The notes below the pieces were generated by a model. The model was not told where the DNA came from and did no database searches. It was given only the letters and a program-made list of their open reading frames with translations. 64,000 nucleotides of DNA, from contig FNPS01000001.1 in the NCBI GenBank assembly GCA_900107365.1, forward strand, positions 186,001-250,000, in the 5' to 3' direction. This document shows, one piece after another, positions 37,209-45,847 of the stretch; position 1 is the first letter of the stretch, and the number at the start of each line of letters is the position of its first letter. Made by a program: the position numbers and the translations under genes. This stretch comes from Flavobacterium aquidurense. Lineage in GTDB: Bacteria; Bacteroidota; Bacteroidia; Flavobacteriales; Flavobacteriaceae.

Positions 37209-38285
37209 ATGTTAGATAGACTTCAAATAGTAAAACAACGTTTCGACGAGATTTCGGACTTAATTATCCAGCCGGATGTTATTTCTGATCAGAAACGTTA
37301 TGTGCAATTGAATCAAGAGTACAAAAACTTAAAAGCATTGGCTGAAAAGCGTGATGAATATGTGCTTTTGATGGCTAATATAGATGAGGCAAACGAAATT
37401 ATTGCGGATGGAAGTGATGCAGATATGACCGAAATGGCCAAAATGCAACTTGACGAAGCAAAAGAAAGATTGCCAGAACTGGAGGAAGAAATCAAGTTTA
37501 TGCTGATCCCAAAAGATCCTGAAGATGCTAAAAACGTGATGGTCGAGATTCGTGCCGGAACGGGTGGGGATGAAGCGAGTATTTTTGCCGGAGATTTGTT
37601 CAGAATGTATACTAAATATTGTGAGAATCAAGGTTGGAGAACTTCGGTTGTCGATATGAACGAAGGAACTTCCGGAGGTTTTAAAGAGGTTATTTTTGAG
37701 GTTTCAGGAGAAGATGTTTACGGAACTTTGAAGTTTGAAGCGGGTGTTCACCGTGTACAACGTGTTCCTCAGACTGAAACACAAGGTCGTGTGCATACAT
37801 CGGCAGCTACGGTTATGGTTTTACCAGAAGCGGAAGAATTTGATGTTCAAATCGATATGAACGATGTTCGTGTAGATTTCTTCTGTTCGTCTGGACCTGG
37901 TGGACAATCGGTTAATACAACGAAATCGGCTGTACGTTTAACGCACATTCCAACTGGTTTGGTGGCGCAATGTCAGGATCAGAAATCACAACATAAAAAT
38001 AAAGATAAGGCGTTGAACGTTTTGCGTTCTCGTTTATACGAACAAGAATTGGCTAAGAAAGAAGCTGAAGATGCTACAAAACGTACTTCTCAGGTTAGTT
38101 CTGGTGACCGTTCGGCTAAGATTCGTACATACAACTACGCTCAGGGTCGTGTAACCGATCACAGAGTTGGTTTGACACTTTACGATCTAGGAAACATCAT
38201 GAATGGAGATATTCAGAAAATTGTAGCTGAGCTTCAGTTGGTGAATAATATGGAGAAATTGAAGGAAGCGAGTGAAGTATTCTAA
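37209..38285 (+). CDS. prfA: Peptide chain release factor 1
   Basis: 358 residues, the normal length. RF1 recognises UAA and UAG and triggers peptide release with its GGQ loop, here [14 protein letters not shown] near residue 230. The RF1-type regions [22 protein letters not shown] and [18 protein letters not shown] are intact. In many Flavobacteriaceae prfA is next to pyrF. Here the two are separated by about 7.5 kb of stress-type genes. Confidence 0.96.
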   Translation: MLDRLQIVKQRFDEISDLIIQPDVISDQKRYVQLNQEYKNLKALAEKRDEYVLLMANIDEANEIIADGSDADMTEMAKMQLDEAKERLPELEEEIKFMLIPKDPEDAKNVMVEIRAGTGGDEASIFAGDLFRMYTKYCENQGWRTSVVDMNEGTSGGFKEVIFEVSGEDVYGTLKFEAGVHRVQRVPQTETQGRVHTSAATVMVLPEAEEFDVQIDMNDVRVDFFCSSGPGGQSVNTTKSAVRLTHIPTGLVAQCQDQKSQHKNKDKALNVLRSRLYEQELAKKEAEDATKRTSQVSSGDRSAKIRTYNYAQGRVTDHRVGLTLYDLGNIMNGDIQKIVAELQLVNNMEKLKEASEVF

Positions 38286-38323
38286 AATTAGAGCAAAAAT
38301 ATAGAATAAAGAGAATAGATTAG

Positions 38324-38349
38324 AGCCGAACTTACGTTCGGCTTTTTTT
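38324..38349 (+). terminator. Rho-independent terminator of prfA
   Basis: Stem AGCCGAAC / GTTCGGCT with a TTAC loop and a T run, 40 bases after the stop. Confidence 0.9.
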
Positions 38350-38770
38350 ATGAATATAGCCCACGGTTTCAACCTTGGGAGACGTGTTGTGATCTAAGAT
38401 GCTAAGATATTCAGATGTTGAGCCGATTTTTTTAAAATTAGTACAAAGAATAAAGAATAAAGAAAATAGAGAAAGCTGGACTACTTTGTGATTCGGCTTT
38501 TTTGTTTTTAATGCTATAGCCCGAGGTTTCAACCTTGGGGACGTTTTTTTTAGAGAATAGAAGCAAGAAGATAGAAGCAAGAAGATAGAAGCAAGAAGAT
38601 AGAAGATAGAAGATAGAAGATAGAAGATAGAAGATAGAAGATAGAAGATAGAGAAAAGAATATTGAATATAGAATATTGAATATAGAAAAAGCTGGACTA
38701 CTTTATGGTTCGGCTTTTTTGTCTTGTTGGCATAGAGTCTTAGCAACTTATCATCTCAGAAACTTAGTAT
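38350..38770. repeat. Repeat-rich stretch with decayed terminator copies
   Basis: ATAGCCC..GGTTTCAACCTTGG occurs at 38356-38382 and 38515-38540. AAGCTGGACTACTTT with GGCTTTTTTG occurs at 38472-38504 and 38690-38722. No coding potential is seen. Confidence 0.6.
38558..38652. repeat. Tandem heptanucleotide tract (TAGAAGA)n
   Basis: Three 14-base units of the type TAGAAGCAAGAAGA pass into about seven copies of TAGAAGA. It is purine-only apart from the single T and C, and has no coding role. Confidence 0.85.
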
Positions 38771-38773
38771 CTT

Positions 38774-38807
38774 AAAAAGTAAAAAGTAAAAAGTAAAAAG
38801 TAAAAAG
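38774..38807. repeat. Tandem heptanucleotide tract (AAAAAGT)n
   Basis: Almost five direct copies of AAAAAGT, ending at the hairpin 38805-38838. Confidence 0.85.
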
Positions 38808-38842
38808 AGACTATTTCACCAATGTGAAATAGTCTCTTTTGT
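38805..38842. terminator. Strong hairpin, possible terminator
   Basis: A 15-bp perfect stem AAGAGACTATTTCAC / GTGAAATAGTCTCTT with a CAAT loop and a short T run. No gene ends nearby on the plus strand. The A-rich tract to its left would give T-rich flanks if read on the minus strand, so it could end the minus-strand stress cluster. The 38844-39103 stretch beyond it holds only CTTAG-word repeats. Confidence 0.6.
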
Positions 38843-39103
38843 TTAAAGTTTAGGTTTTACCTAGGAATTTAGAACCAAAAAAAAACTTAGCATCTTAGTC
38901 CCTTAGCACCTCAGAACCTTAAGATATATAGTGAAGTATTAACTGTTTAACCGTTGTTAAAGTAAAAACGTATAAACGAGTTAGATACCTAGAAATACTC
39001 TCGTAAATTCAAAACATTTATATAGATTAGAGTACATGTACACACCATTTTTTATAATTATTTCTTCTATCTTTTCCATAATACATAATATTAAGTTAGA
39101 CAA

Positions 39104-39475
39104 TTACTCTTCTGACGATTCGTGTTGTGATGATTCCTGCGATGAAGATTCATGATGTGGTTTTGAAACTATAGTGGTTACAGCAAGTTGTAATAGAGAT
39201 CCGAGGATATTTTTGAATACCGAATCTGTTTTTCCTATTACTAATTTCTTTGCTAGGAACCCAATTCCGATACTGATCGCTGATTGCGCCAGATCGCTTT
39301 TAAAACCAACTGTTTCATTGATTTCTTCAACCGTATTTCGAATAAGATTAAGAGGTTTTAAATTCTCTTTAATTTCATCGATTTCATCTTTAATTGCAAT
39401 CCATTCCGCATCTTGTTGTGCTTCTAATTGCCTTATTTTCTGATCTAATGCATCAATAGTATAAACAGCTTCCAT
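39104..39475 (-). CDS. Hypothetical coiled-coil protein of the stress cluster
   Basis: 123 residues. The N-terminal half (about 8-60) is a charged coiled coil (LDQKIRQLEAQQDAEW, DEIDEIKENLKPL). A hydrophobic glycine-containing helix (AISIGIGFLAKKLVIG) and a Ser/Glu/His-rich tail (HHESSSQESSQ) follow. It lies 15 bases downstream of a holin-like gene. Such small envelope proteins accompany YtxH and CsbD genes in Flavobacterium stress clusters. Function unknown. Confidence 0.72.
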   Translation of the reverse strand: MEAVYTIDALDQKIRQLEAQQDAEWIAIKDEIDEIKENLKPLNLIRNTVEEINETVGFKSDLAQSAISIGIGFLAKKLVIGKTDSVFKNILGSLLQLAVTTIVSKPHHESSSQESSQHESSEE

Positions 39476-39490
39476 AACAGTATTTATTTA

Positions 39491-39862
39491 TTAATTAGTT
39501 AAATCAGTTTTTGTTTCTTTTAATATACTGGAAACAATCATGTTTCCGATAGGCGTTTTAATCAGTTTATGTTGTGCTGTGTGTAAAACAATAGCAACAA
39601 TAAGATAAAACAGCGCCATGATAAAAAAGCCATAGTAATACTCACCAAGTTCTTTTCCAATCCATAAACTAAGTCCGATATTCAGGAACAAAGTAAAAAA
39701 TGCAACAACAGCGCCAATCGCAATTTTGGATGTTAGTGATGATAAAACATCTGCTGATGCGGATACTGTTTTCAGCTTGATTAACTCAAGGCTGGTTTTA
39801 GTATAGTTCTCAGCTTTTTCATACATATTAAGATTCTCGGTAGTTGTTGCATTTGGTTCCAT
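39491..39862 (-). CDS. Phage-holin-family-like small membrane protein
   Basis: 123 residues with two strong membrane segments (about 47-68 and 77-98) after an amphipathic helix (AENYTKTSLELIKLKTVSASADVLSSL) and a short soluble tail. This layout is that of the holin-like family often found with YtxH and DUF883-type proteins and not with phages. No phage gene lies nearby, so a lysis role is unlikely. Probably an envelope-stress membrane protein. Confidence 0.7.
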   Translation of the reverse strand: MEPNATTTENLNMYEKAENYTKTSLELIKLKTVSASADVLSSLTSKIAIGAVVAFFTLFLNIGLSLWIGKELGEYYYGFFIMALFYLIVAIVLHTAQHKLIKTPIGNMIVSSILKETKTDLTN

Positions 39863-39897
39863 GATAGGGTATTTTTATGGTTGAAAAATTTCACTAT

Positions 39898-40182
39898 TTA
39901 GTAGTTCGTTTTTACAGTTTTAGCTTCATCTTTAATTGCATTGTAATCTTCTTTAACCTGATTGAATTTTGCTTTTCCTTCATCAATGATGTCTTTTCCA
40001 TTTGAAGAAATTGTGCTTAAAATTCCATCTACTTTACCTTTTAGGTTATCTCCGTAATCTTTTGATTTATCTGAGATTTTTTTTCTTGTGTTTGATCCTT
40101 TATCCGGTGCAAATAATACACCTAAAAATGCTCCTGCCGCTGCAGCTCCTAAAATTCCTAAAATTGTGTTACTCGTTTTCAT
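39898..40182 (-). CDS. YtxH domain-containing protein
   Basis: 94 residues. The N-terminal glycine/alanine-rich membrane helix (ILGILGAAAAGAFLGVLFAPDKGSN) is the YtxH signature, followed by a long Lys/Asp-rich amphipathic helix. YtxH is a general-stress protein in Bacillus; its biochemistry is unknown. It is co-directional with the holin-like gene (35-base gap). Confidence 0.88.
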   Translation of the reverse strand: MKTSNTILGILGAAAAGAFLGVLFAPDKGSNTRKKISDKSKDYGDNLKGKVDGILSTISSNGKDIIDEGKAKFNQVKEDYNAIKDEAKTVKTNY

Positions 40183-40230
40183 AATATTTGATTTAGTGAT
40201 TAATATAAATTTGTATAATTTTTAATATTT

Positions 40231-40383
40231 TTAAATTTCTCGACCTTTAATAAGTCTGAATATGATTGCGATAATTGCAATTACTAATAAGATGTGTATA
40301 AGACCTCCGGCGCTATAGTAAAAGAACCCAAGAGCCCATAGAATTACTAAAATAACTGCGATTGTGTACAATAAATTTGACAT
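40231..40383 (-). CDS. lmo0937-family mini membrane protein
   Basis: A 50-residue ORF starting MSNLLYTIAVILVILWALG and ending RLIKGREI. Two hydrophobic helices are joined by FYYSAGGLIHI, the pattern of the small lmo0937/DUF5670 membrane family seen in stress clusters. The ATG is at 40383 and the TAA at 40231. Spacing to neighbours (about 30-50 bases) supports a real gene. Confidence 0.85.
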   Translation of the reverse strand: MSNLLYTIAVILVILWALGFFYYSAGGLIHILLVIAIIAIIFRLIKGREI

Positions 40384-40414
40384 GGTTTTTATTATTTAGT
40401 GGGTTAATATTCTT

Positions 40415-41056
40415 TTAATTTAACTTATATGATAAGTATAAAGTTAAGTTGCTGTTTTTTGCATCTGGAAAAGTATAAGTTGTTCCTGCAACAGTTCTTT
40501 CTTTACCAACAGTTGTTAAACCGTAATTGTAACGTAATCCAACACTAATTGGGCTAAAATCTACTCCAATACCAGCTGCAAGACCGGCATCAAATTTGTT
40601 TAAATCGTCAGTATCAACTGTGTCATCAAAATTAATATCTCCGTCACCAGTAACTTTTGAACTTACCAGGTAAGATGCGTATCCACCTGCGTGAACATTA
40701 AAGTTTTTGGTGATGTTAACTCTAACTAACAAAGGAACTTCGATGTAATTTAATTTGAATTTCGCATTTCCGTCTACAAAAGCGTTGTTGTAATCTAGTT
40801 CGGCTCCTTTTGTAGTAAACAAAATCTCTGGCTGAATTGCGATAAAGTCTGAAACTGGTAAAGTAGCATAAACACCGGCATTGAATCCGTAAATTACGTT
40901 GTTATCATCAGCTTCACTTTGATATAAGTTAGACATGTTGAATCCTCCTTTTACACCAAACTCGGTATTTACATTATTGTCCTGAGCGTGTAGCATTCCA
41001 AATGAAGCTGTCATAAAAAGGGTTAAGGCGCATAAAAAATTTGATTGCATTTTCAT
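40415..41056 (-). CDS. Outer-membrane beta-barrel (porin-like) protein
   Basis: 213 residues. The signal peptide ends GMLHAQD. An 8-strand-type barrel of the PorT/OmpW-like 'outer membrane protein beta-barrel' family follows: FGVKGGFNMSNLY, IYGFNAGVYATLPVSDF, IAIQPEILFTTKGAEL, YIEVPLLVRVNIT, FDAGLAAGIGVDF, and the last strand NLTLYLSYKLN. A DGDINFDDTVDTDDLN loop looks calcium-binding-like. Likely an envelope-stress-induced surface barrel. Confidence 0.88.
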   Translation of the reverse strand: MKMQSNFLCALTLFMTASFGMLHAQDNNVNTEFGVKGGFNMSNLYQSEADDNNVIYGFNAGVYATLPVSDFIAIQPEILFTTKGAELDYNNAFVDGNAKFKLNYIEVPLLVRVNITKNFNVHAGGYASYLVSSKVTGDGDINFDDTVDTDDLNKFDAGLAAGIGVDFSPISVGLRYNYGLTTVGKERTVAGTTYTFPDAKNSNLTLYLSYKLN

Positions 41057-41097
41057 TGTTAAAAATTTTAGTTGTTAAAAAATAGATATAAAGGCAT

Positions 41098-41664
41098 TTA
41101 ATTAAATTCACTCTTAATTTGTTCTGTTTCTCGTAAAAGTTGGTATTGTTCCGGCAAATACTGAAGGACTAATTTTAAAATCAACTGATCATTTGTTCTT
41201 TTTGAAATTTGTTCAAATAATTTGATTTGTTGGTCCAGTGCTGTTGTCATCGAACTTAAATAAGCTTTATTAAAACTGGAACCATTTGTATTATTCAATT
41301 CTAATAACTCATCTTTATGAGCTGCGCTGATGTCAGTAATGATAATGAGCTTTTTATTGGCCATTTCGTTTACCTGCAGCAATAATTGATTTTGATGATC
41401 CGCAATTTTTTTGCTTACTTCCACTATTTTACTTTCAGAACTTTTTTGTTGTGCAATTTGACTTTGTGAAATCATTGAATTCATTGCGTTTCCCATTTCT
41501 ATAAAAAAGGAAGTTTCGATTTCTTCATTTTTACTTTTATTAAAAGCTTCTTTTTTAGAATTTTCCCGTTTGCTTTTTTCTCCACAAGAAGAAAAAGAAA
41601 CTGTAAAAATCAATAAAAAAAGAACTTTAAAAATTGCTGCTTTTATAGGGGGCATTGTTTTCAT
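41098..41664 (-). CDS. Lipoprotein with DUF4142-like helical domain
   Basis: 188 residues with a lipobox at Cys27 (SFSSC) and a Lys/Glu-rich linker. An all-helical domain follows: FFIEMGNAMNSMISQSQIAQQKSS, KKIADHQNQLLLQVNEMANKK, FNKAYLSSMTTALDQQIKLFEQIS. This matches the ferritin-like DUF4142 family in helix pattern, though the usual metal-binding His positions are weak. It lies in the stress cluster, and its role is unknown. Confidence 0.72.
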   Translation of the reverse strand: MKTMPPIKAAIFKVLFLLIFTVSFSSCGEKSKRENSKKEAFNKSKNEEIETSFFIEMGNAMNSMISQSQIAQQKSSESKIVEVSKKIADHQNQLLLQVNEMANKKLIIITDISAAHKDELLELNNTNGSSFNKAYLSSMTTALDQQIKLFEQISKRTNDQLILKLVLQYLPEQYQLLRETEQIKSEFN

Positions 41665-41796
41665 TATTACTTCATAAAGTATTACATTACAAAGATGCTA
41701 ACGAATAGAAGGTTTTGCTTTACAGCATAAAAAAGAAACGTTATATAATTCCCATAACGGCTTTATACAACGTTTTTTAAGGAGTTTTCAGGAAAT

Positions 41797-41845
41797 AAAA
41801 AAGCGTTTACTGCAAATGAAATCATATCATTTTTCAGTAAACGCT
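41797..41845 (-). terminator. Terminator of the histidine-kinase transcription unit
   Basis: An 11-bp stem AGCGTTTACTG / CAGTAAACGCT encloses a smaller AAATGA...TCATTT hairpin. On the minus strand it is followed by TTTTTTATTTCC. Confidence 0.8.
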
Positions 41846-41865
41846 CTCTTACATAATAGTGTGTC

Positions 41866-43650
41866 TTATTCGGGTAGAAAAACACTAAAAACAGATCCAA
41901 TATCAGGAGTACTGTCGGCAAGAATATGTCCTTTATGATTTTCAACAATCTTTTTGCAAATGGCTAAACCAATTCCGGTTCCTGGATAATCTGTTTTAGA
42001 ATGCAAACGTTGAAAAAGTATAAAAATGGTTTCTTTAAATTGAGGATCAAATCCCATTCCGTTATCTCTAAAAGTTATTTTATGGAATTTTTTAACCGAT
42101 TGTTCTAAAAGATCAGGATAATCTGCGGATGATACTTTTTCACTTTCAATAAAAATTTCAGGTACAATTCCAGGTTTGTTATATTTTAAAGAATTTCCAA
42201 TCAGGTTGATGAAAAGCTGTTCGATCTGATAAGGAATAACATTAAGTTTAGGCAATTTTGAAGCTGTAATAACCGCCTTTTTTTCCTGAATTACTTCAGC
42301 TAATTCAGTTTCGGCATTTTCAAGCAATTCATTTAAATTCAATTTTATAAACTCTTTTTTCGTAGTGTTTGTTCTCGAGAATAAAAGTAAGTCATCAATT
42401 AAAACACGCATCCTTTTTGCTGAAACCGCTATTTTAGACAGATAATCACGTCCGCTTTCAGACATCACAGCTCTGTCTGCCTCAGAAACCCTTGAAATAA
42501 AAGTTTGAATTTTTCTCAGTGGTTCCTGTAAATCATGGCTGGCCACATGGTTGAAAGAAGCTAATTCTTTATTGCTTTTTTCTAATTCGTTATTTCGTTC
42601 CTTTAATTCAATATTAAGTAAATGCTCATCGGTAATATCAAAATTAATTCCGAGTAAAATTTTACCTCCTTGCTGATCTGTCAATAATTTTCCGGTCGAT
42701 TTAAAATATCGGATTTCATTATTTGGACGTACAATTTTATAATATATAAAAGGAAGGTTTTTTTTCTCGACTATTTTGTCCATCGAATTAGAAACAGCTT
42801 GTTTGTCATCAGGATGAACAAAATCTAGAAAAGTTTCTCTGACTGGTACAAAAGAATTTGGCGGAACTCCTAATAATCGAAACTGATTATCAGAATAGGA
42901 AATTTTATTAGAATCTAATTCCCATTGCCAGGTGCTGAATTTTCCAATAATTTCAGATTCGGCCATTAGACCACCGGAAATTAAAAGTTGCTTATTAAAT
43001 ACTTTCAAACGCTGAAAATCACGACTGATTTGTCTGTAGGCCAATAAAATAAAAAGTAAAGCAGTTAGAAACAGAGAAATGGAAAAAAGGGGGCTAAGTG
43101 AAATCTCCTGATCGTAAATTTGCAGTCTGTTTTTGAGATAATTTTTTTCGATATCATTCATTTTATCCACCTGAAAACGTATGTTTTCCATTAATATACG
43201 CCCGCCAAACATATGATTGTCCAGTTTTCGTTTATCGTATGTTTTTGGTTCGCTGTACTTCAGGCAATTTTCAAATGAAACAAATCGCTGAATAATTAAT
43301 TTGAATAAATTTTCGAGATTTTTCTGCTGAACAGGATTGTCAGCAGTTAATTTTTTGAGAGTAACAAAGGAAGCATTTACTTTATCACGCGAATAAAGAT
43401 ACGGAGTCAAAAACCTGTTGTTTCGTGTGATAATGTATCCACGCTGGCCAGTTTCCGCATCTTTAATCGCCGACATTAATCGTTCTAATTGTATGTTGAT
43501 TTCATACGTATGCATTACCACCTTACTGGATTCGTTTAAATCCTGATTGTGTTTGTAAGCAATAGAAGACAGAAATAACAGAATGAAAACTGCGATGACA
43601 AAAATAACTCTCAAAGAGTTTGAAGAATTAAAATTTGGTATCCATTTCAT
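41866..43650 (-). CDS. CHASE3-domain sensor histidine kinase
   Basis: 594 residues. TM1 (about 13-31), periplasmic CHASE3 domain (about 40-182, with the DAETGQRGYIIT signature at 64-75), TM2 (about 187-205), PAS domain (about 235-345), HisKA with phospho-His H372 in NHVASHDLQEPLRK, and HATPase (N box LIGNSLKYNKPG, G1 DNGMGFDP, G2 GTGIGLAIC) to the end. It resembles phytochrome/bacteriophytochrome-type kinases of the HWE-like 'HDLQEPL' group. It lies 12 bases downstream of a response regulator, its likely partner. Confidence 0.95.
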   Translation of the reverse strand: MKWIPNFNSSNSLRVIFVIAVFILLFLSSIAYKHNQDLNESSKVVMHTYEINIQLERLMSAIKDAETGQRGYIITRNNRFLTPYLYSRDKVNASFVTLKKLTADNPVQQKNLENLFKLIIQRFVSFENCLKYSEPKTYDKRKLDNHMFGGRILMENIRFQVDKMNDIEKNYLKNRLQIYDQEISLSPLFSISLFLTALLFILLAYRQISRDFQRLKVFNKQLLISGGLMAESEIIGKFSTWQWELDSNKISYSDNQFRLLGVPPNSFVPVRETFLDFVHPDDKQAVSNSMDKIVEKKNLPFIYYKIVRPNNEIRYFKSTGKLLTDQQGGKILLGINFDITDEHLLNIELKERNNELEKSNKELASFNHVASHDLQEPLRKIQTFISRVSEADRAVMSESGRDYLSKIAVSAKRMRVLIDDLLLFSRTNTTKKEFIKLNLNELLENAETELAEVIQEKKAVITASKLPKLNVIPYQIEQLFINLIGNSLKYNKPGIVPEIFIESEKVSSADYPDLLEQSVKKFHKITFRDNGMGFDPQFKETIFILFQRLHSKTDYPGTGIGLAICKKIVENHKGHILADSTPDIGSVFSVFLPE

Positions 43651-43662
43651 TTAGCATGCGTA

Positions 43663-44112
43663 TTATTTTAGTCGTAACAAAAAGTTATCACGATTTAAAC
43701 CTGATGTATGATAGTGCCAGTTGACTGTCACGACTTCGTTGATAATTTTTTTAAGCGTATTAAAATCGCTTGGTTTTTTTATGTAAATATTAGCTCCTTG
43801 TACAAATGTATCTTCAATATCTTCTTCAGATGATGAAGTGGAGTAAATGGCAATAATAATGTTTTTTAGATGATCTGTTTTTTTAATTTCGATCAAACAT
43901 TCCTTACCTGTTTTTTTTGGCATATTCAAATCCAGAAACAATATATCCGGCAATTTGTTTTCAGGATCCAATAAATGATCCATTAACTGCATTCCATCAT
44001 GAACAAATTGTACTTTGGTTTGAATTTTGATTTCTTCAAATGCGTCTTTGAAAAAAAGACGATCATCTTCATCATCATCAGCCAATAAAATATTTAATGC
44101 GTTTTTTTGCAT
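43663..44112 (-). CDS. Single-domain response regulator (Rcp1-like)
   Basis: 149 residues, a REC domain only. The acidic pocket is ADDDEDD (11-17), the phospho-acceptor D61 lies in LFLDLNMPKKTG, and the conserved Lys is in YIKKPSDF. There is no output domain, as in Rcp1-type partners of kinases with an HDLQEPL H box. It signals by protein contact. It lies between the AraC regulator and the kinase, so this is a three-gene signalling unit. Confidence 0.94.
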   Translation of the reverse strand: MQKNALNILLADDDEDDRLFFKDAFEEIKIQTKVQFVHDGMQLMDHLLDPENKLPDILFLDLNMPKKTGKECLIEIKKTDHLKNIIIAIYSTSSSEEDIEDTFVQGANIYIKKPSDFNTLKKIINEVVTVNWHYHTSGLNRDNFLLRLK

Positions 44113-44132
44113 TTTAGTATAGTATTTAGGTT

Positions 44133-44684
44133 TTATTTTAAATTTTCTCTTCGTTTTTTAATGATTCTCTGAAAAGCCGATGGCGTAATTCCGGTAGTGT
44201 TTTTAAATTGTGTACTTAAATGCGCAACACTTGAGTAATTTAGTAAAAAAGCAATTTCCGTCAAACTCATTTCATTAATAATAATTAATTGTTTGGCTCT
44301 TTCAATTTTTTGTAAAATGATAAAATTTTCGATAGACGAATACGTTACTTCCGAAAAAACATTCGATAAGTAACCGTAACTATGGTTTAGTTTCTCAGCT
44401 AAAAACACAGAACTTTTATAATTATTGCTGTCTTCAAGGAAAACAAGCTCAATTATGGCATCCTTAATTTTTTGTACTAAAACACTTTTTTGATTTTCAA
44501 CAACTTCAAAACCATGAGGAGCTAAATTTTCTTTTAAGGCTTCAAGTGCTTGAACGTTCAGATTATCTTCAATTTCGATCTCACCAAAACCTAAAGTTTT
44601 AAAGTTTACATTTTGTTCGTCCAGATTTTGCTTTAAATAAAGAGAACAAATGGTGTTTATGTCGAACTTTATAAATAGTTTCAT
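44133..44684 (-). CDS. AraC-family transcriptional regulator
   Basis: 183 residues. The C-terminal AraC double HTH spans about 85-180: KLNHSYGYLSNVFSEVTYSSIENFI, then MSLTEIAFLLNYSSVAHLSTQFKNTTGITPSAFQRI. The N-terminal ~70 residues are a short alpha/beta domain (FGEIEIEDNLNVQALEALKENL), reminiscent of a reduced heavy-metal-associated or ACT fold, not a cupin. It is the first gene of the regulator-REC-kinase run and could control the stress genes on either side. Confidence 0.88.
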   Translation of the reverse strand: MKLFIKFDINTICSLYLKQNLDEQNVNFKTLGFGEIEIEDNLNVQALEALKENLAPHGFEVVENQKSVLVQKIKDAIIELVFLEDSNNYKSSVFLAEKLNHSYGYLSNVFSEVTYSSIENFIILQKIERAKQLIIINEMSLTEIAFLLNYSSVAHLSTQFKNTTGITPSAFQRIIKKRRENLK

Positions 44685-44784
44685 TTTATAAAAATTTGGT
44701 TAAAGATAATTAATTTATTTTTGGTTCCGGGCTTAATATCTATCGGACACTTCAAGTAATTCATGAATATACTAAAAAAAATCA

Positions 44785-44822
44785 AAAAAATACCGTCTAA
44801 TGTTTTTTTTATTAGACGGTAT
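44785..44822 (-). terminator. Rho-independent terminator of csbD
   Basis: A 12-bp stem ATACCGTCTAAT / ATTAGACGGTAT, followed on the minus strand by TTTTTTTGATTTT, 20 bases beyond the csbD stop. Confidence 0.9.
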
Positions 44823-44842
44823 CCTGGCTGACCTTGAAAATT

Positions 44843-45028
44843 TTACAAATCTGAAATGATTTGTTGAACCTCTTCTTTGGTCTTGCCTAATTTTTGTTGA
44901 ACTTTTCCATAAAGTTCATCTTCTTTTCCTTCTTCGTAAAGCAAATCATCATCTGTAAGATCTGCGTATTGTTGTTTAAGTTTTCCTTTCAGCTCGTTCC
45001 AGTTCCCTTTTATTTGAGTCGTATTCAT
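44843..45028 (-). CDS. CsbD family stress protein
   Basis: 61 residues from the ATG at 45028; an upstream in-frame TTG at 45070 overlaps an AATTTGCAATTTT promoter-like tract. CsbD/YjbJ pattern: IKGNWNELKGKLKQQYADLTDDDLLYEEG, then DELYGKVQQKLGKTKEEVQQII. Small, very charged, helical and cytoplasmic; induced by general or osmotic stress in other bacteria, mechanism unknown. It has its own terminator. Confidence 0.92.
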   Translation of the reverse strand: MNTTQIKGNWNELKGKLKQQYADLTDDDLLYEEGKEDELYGKVQQKLGKTKEEVQQIISDL

Positions 45029-45136
45029 GATATTTTTATTTGTAAAATTAATAGTAATGTAAAATTGCAAATTATCGCTTAGGTTTTTGTTACATTAATT
45101 CTGCCGCCTGTTGTATAATTCACATATGTTTAATTT

Positions 45137-45610
45137 TTATGCGTGATAGCGTCTTAAAACCCACGCCATTTTTTCGTGTTGTTGCAATAAACCAGTAATA
45201 AAATCTGCAGATCCTATATCGTGGTTATCATTCTCGAAAACCGGAATATAATCTCTAAATTCTGTTACCAATTGCTCGTGATTTTCTAAAAGTTCCTCCA
45301 GCATATTTTTTTGTGATGCGTATTCTTTTGGAGATTCTTTTAAGGTAGAATTTTCAATAAATTCATTCATTGTCCCAATTGTTTTTTCTCCAAGCTGACT
45401 AATGCGTTCTGCAACTTCATCAATATTAGCTTCCAAAATTCGGTATTGCTCTTCAAACAATTTATGTAATTCCATAAAGCTGTTTCCTGAAATATTCCAA
45501 TGAAATTTTCGGGTCTTAACATACAAAGTCATTTCGTTAGACAAAATTGTGGCTAATATGTTCGTGCTCTTTTTTAAATTCTTTGGACTAATTCCGATAT
45601 TTGGGCTCAT
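45137..45610 (-). CDS. dps: Dps-family ferritin-like DNA-protecting protein
   Basis: 157 residues from the ATG at 45610. The frame is open 30 codons further up, but a TATTTTTG promoter lies in that stretch. Dps 12-mers bind DNA and oxidise Fe(II) with H2O2. Intersubunit ferroxidase residues are visible: RKFHWNISGNSF (His), then KLFEEQYRILEANIDEVAERI (Asp, Glu). It belongs functionally with the CsbD/YtxH stress genes and with the lost catalase near 48.2 kb. Confidence 0.94.
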   Translation of the reverse strand: MSPNIGISPKNLKKSTNILATILSNEMTLYVKTRKFHWNISGNSFMELHKLFEEQYRILEANIDEVAERISQLGEKTIGTMNEFIENSTLKESPKEYASQKNMLEELLENHEQLVTEFRDYIPVFENDNHDIGSADFITGLLQQHEKMAWVLRRYHA

Positions 45611-45635
45611 AATTGCTTGATTTAAGGTTGTTTTA

Positions 45636-45643
45636 CAAAAATA
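45636..45643 (-). promoter_or_regulatory. Promoter -7 element of dps
   Basis: On the minus strand TATTTTTG, a full TAnnTTTG match, lies 25 bases before the ATG at 45610. It argues against the longer frame. Confidence 0.62.
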
Positions 45644-45819
45644 GTTCAGGAGTCTATTTTTTCTCTTATATAATTTTGGGAAGATGTTATAGGAATTCAA
45701 TGTTTAAAGAAATTGAAGACAAAACGAATCGGTATAATTTCAAATATGATCAATTTTGAATGATTTAATTCGTGAATGTTCATGGTAGAAAATCATTCGA
45801 AAACCAATAATATTATTTG

Positions 45820-45827
45820 TAATTTTG
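45820..45827 (+). promoter_or_regulatory. Promoter -7 element of pyrF
   Basis: TAATTTTG, a full TAnnTTTG match, lies 20 bases before the ATG at 45848. Confidence 0.65.
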
Positions 45828-45847
45828 CTGCACTAGTAAAATACAAT

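Noticed and set aside
39491..39862. Prophage lysis gene
   Set aside because: The holin-like protein is surrounded by stress genes, with no phage structural, integrase or endolysin gene in the window.
41763..41948. A 61-codon minus-strand frame overlapping the kinase 3' end
   Set aside because: It overlaps the kinase coding sequence and its terminator, and its composition follows the kinase frame.
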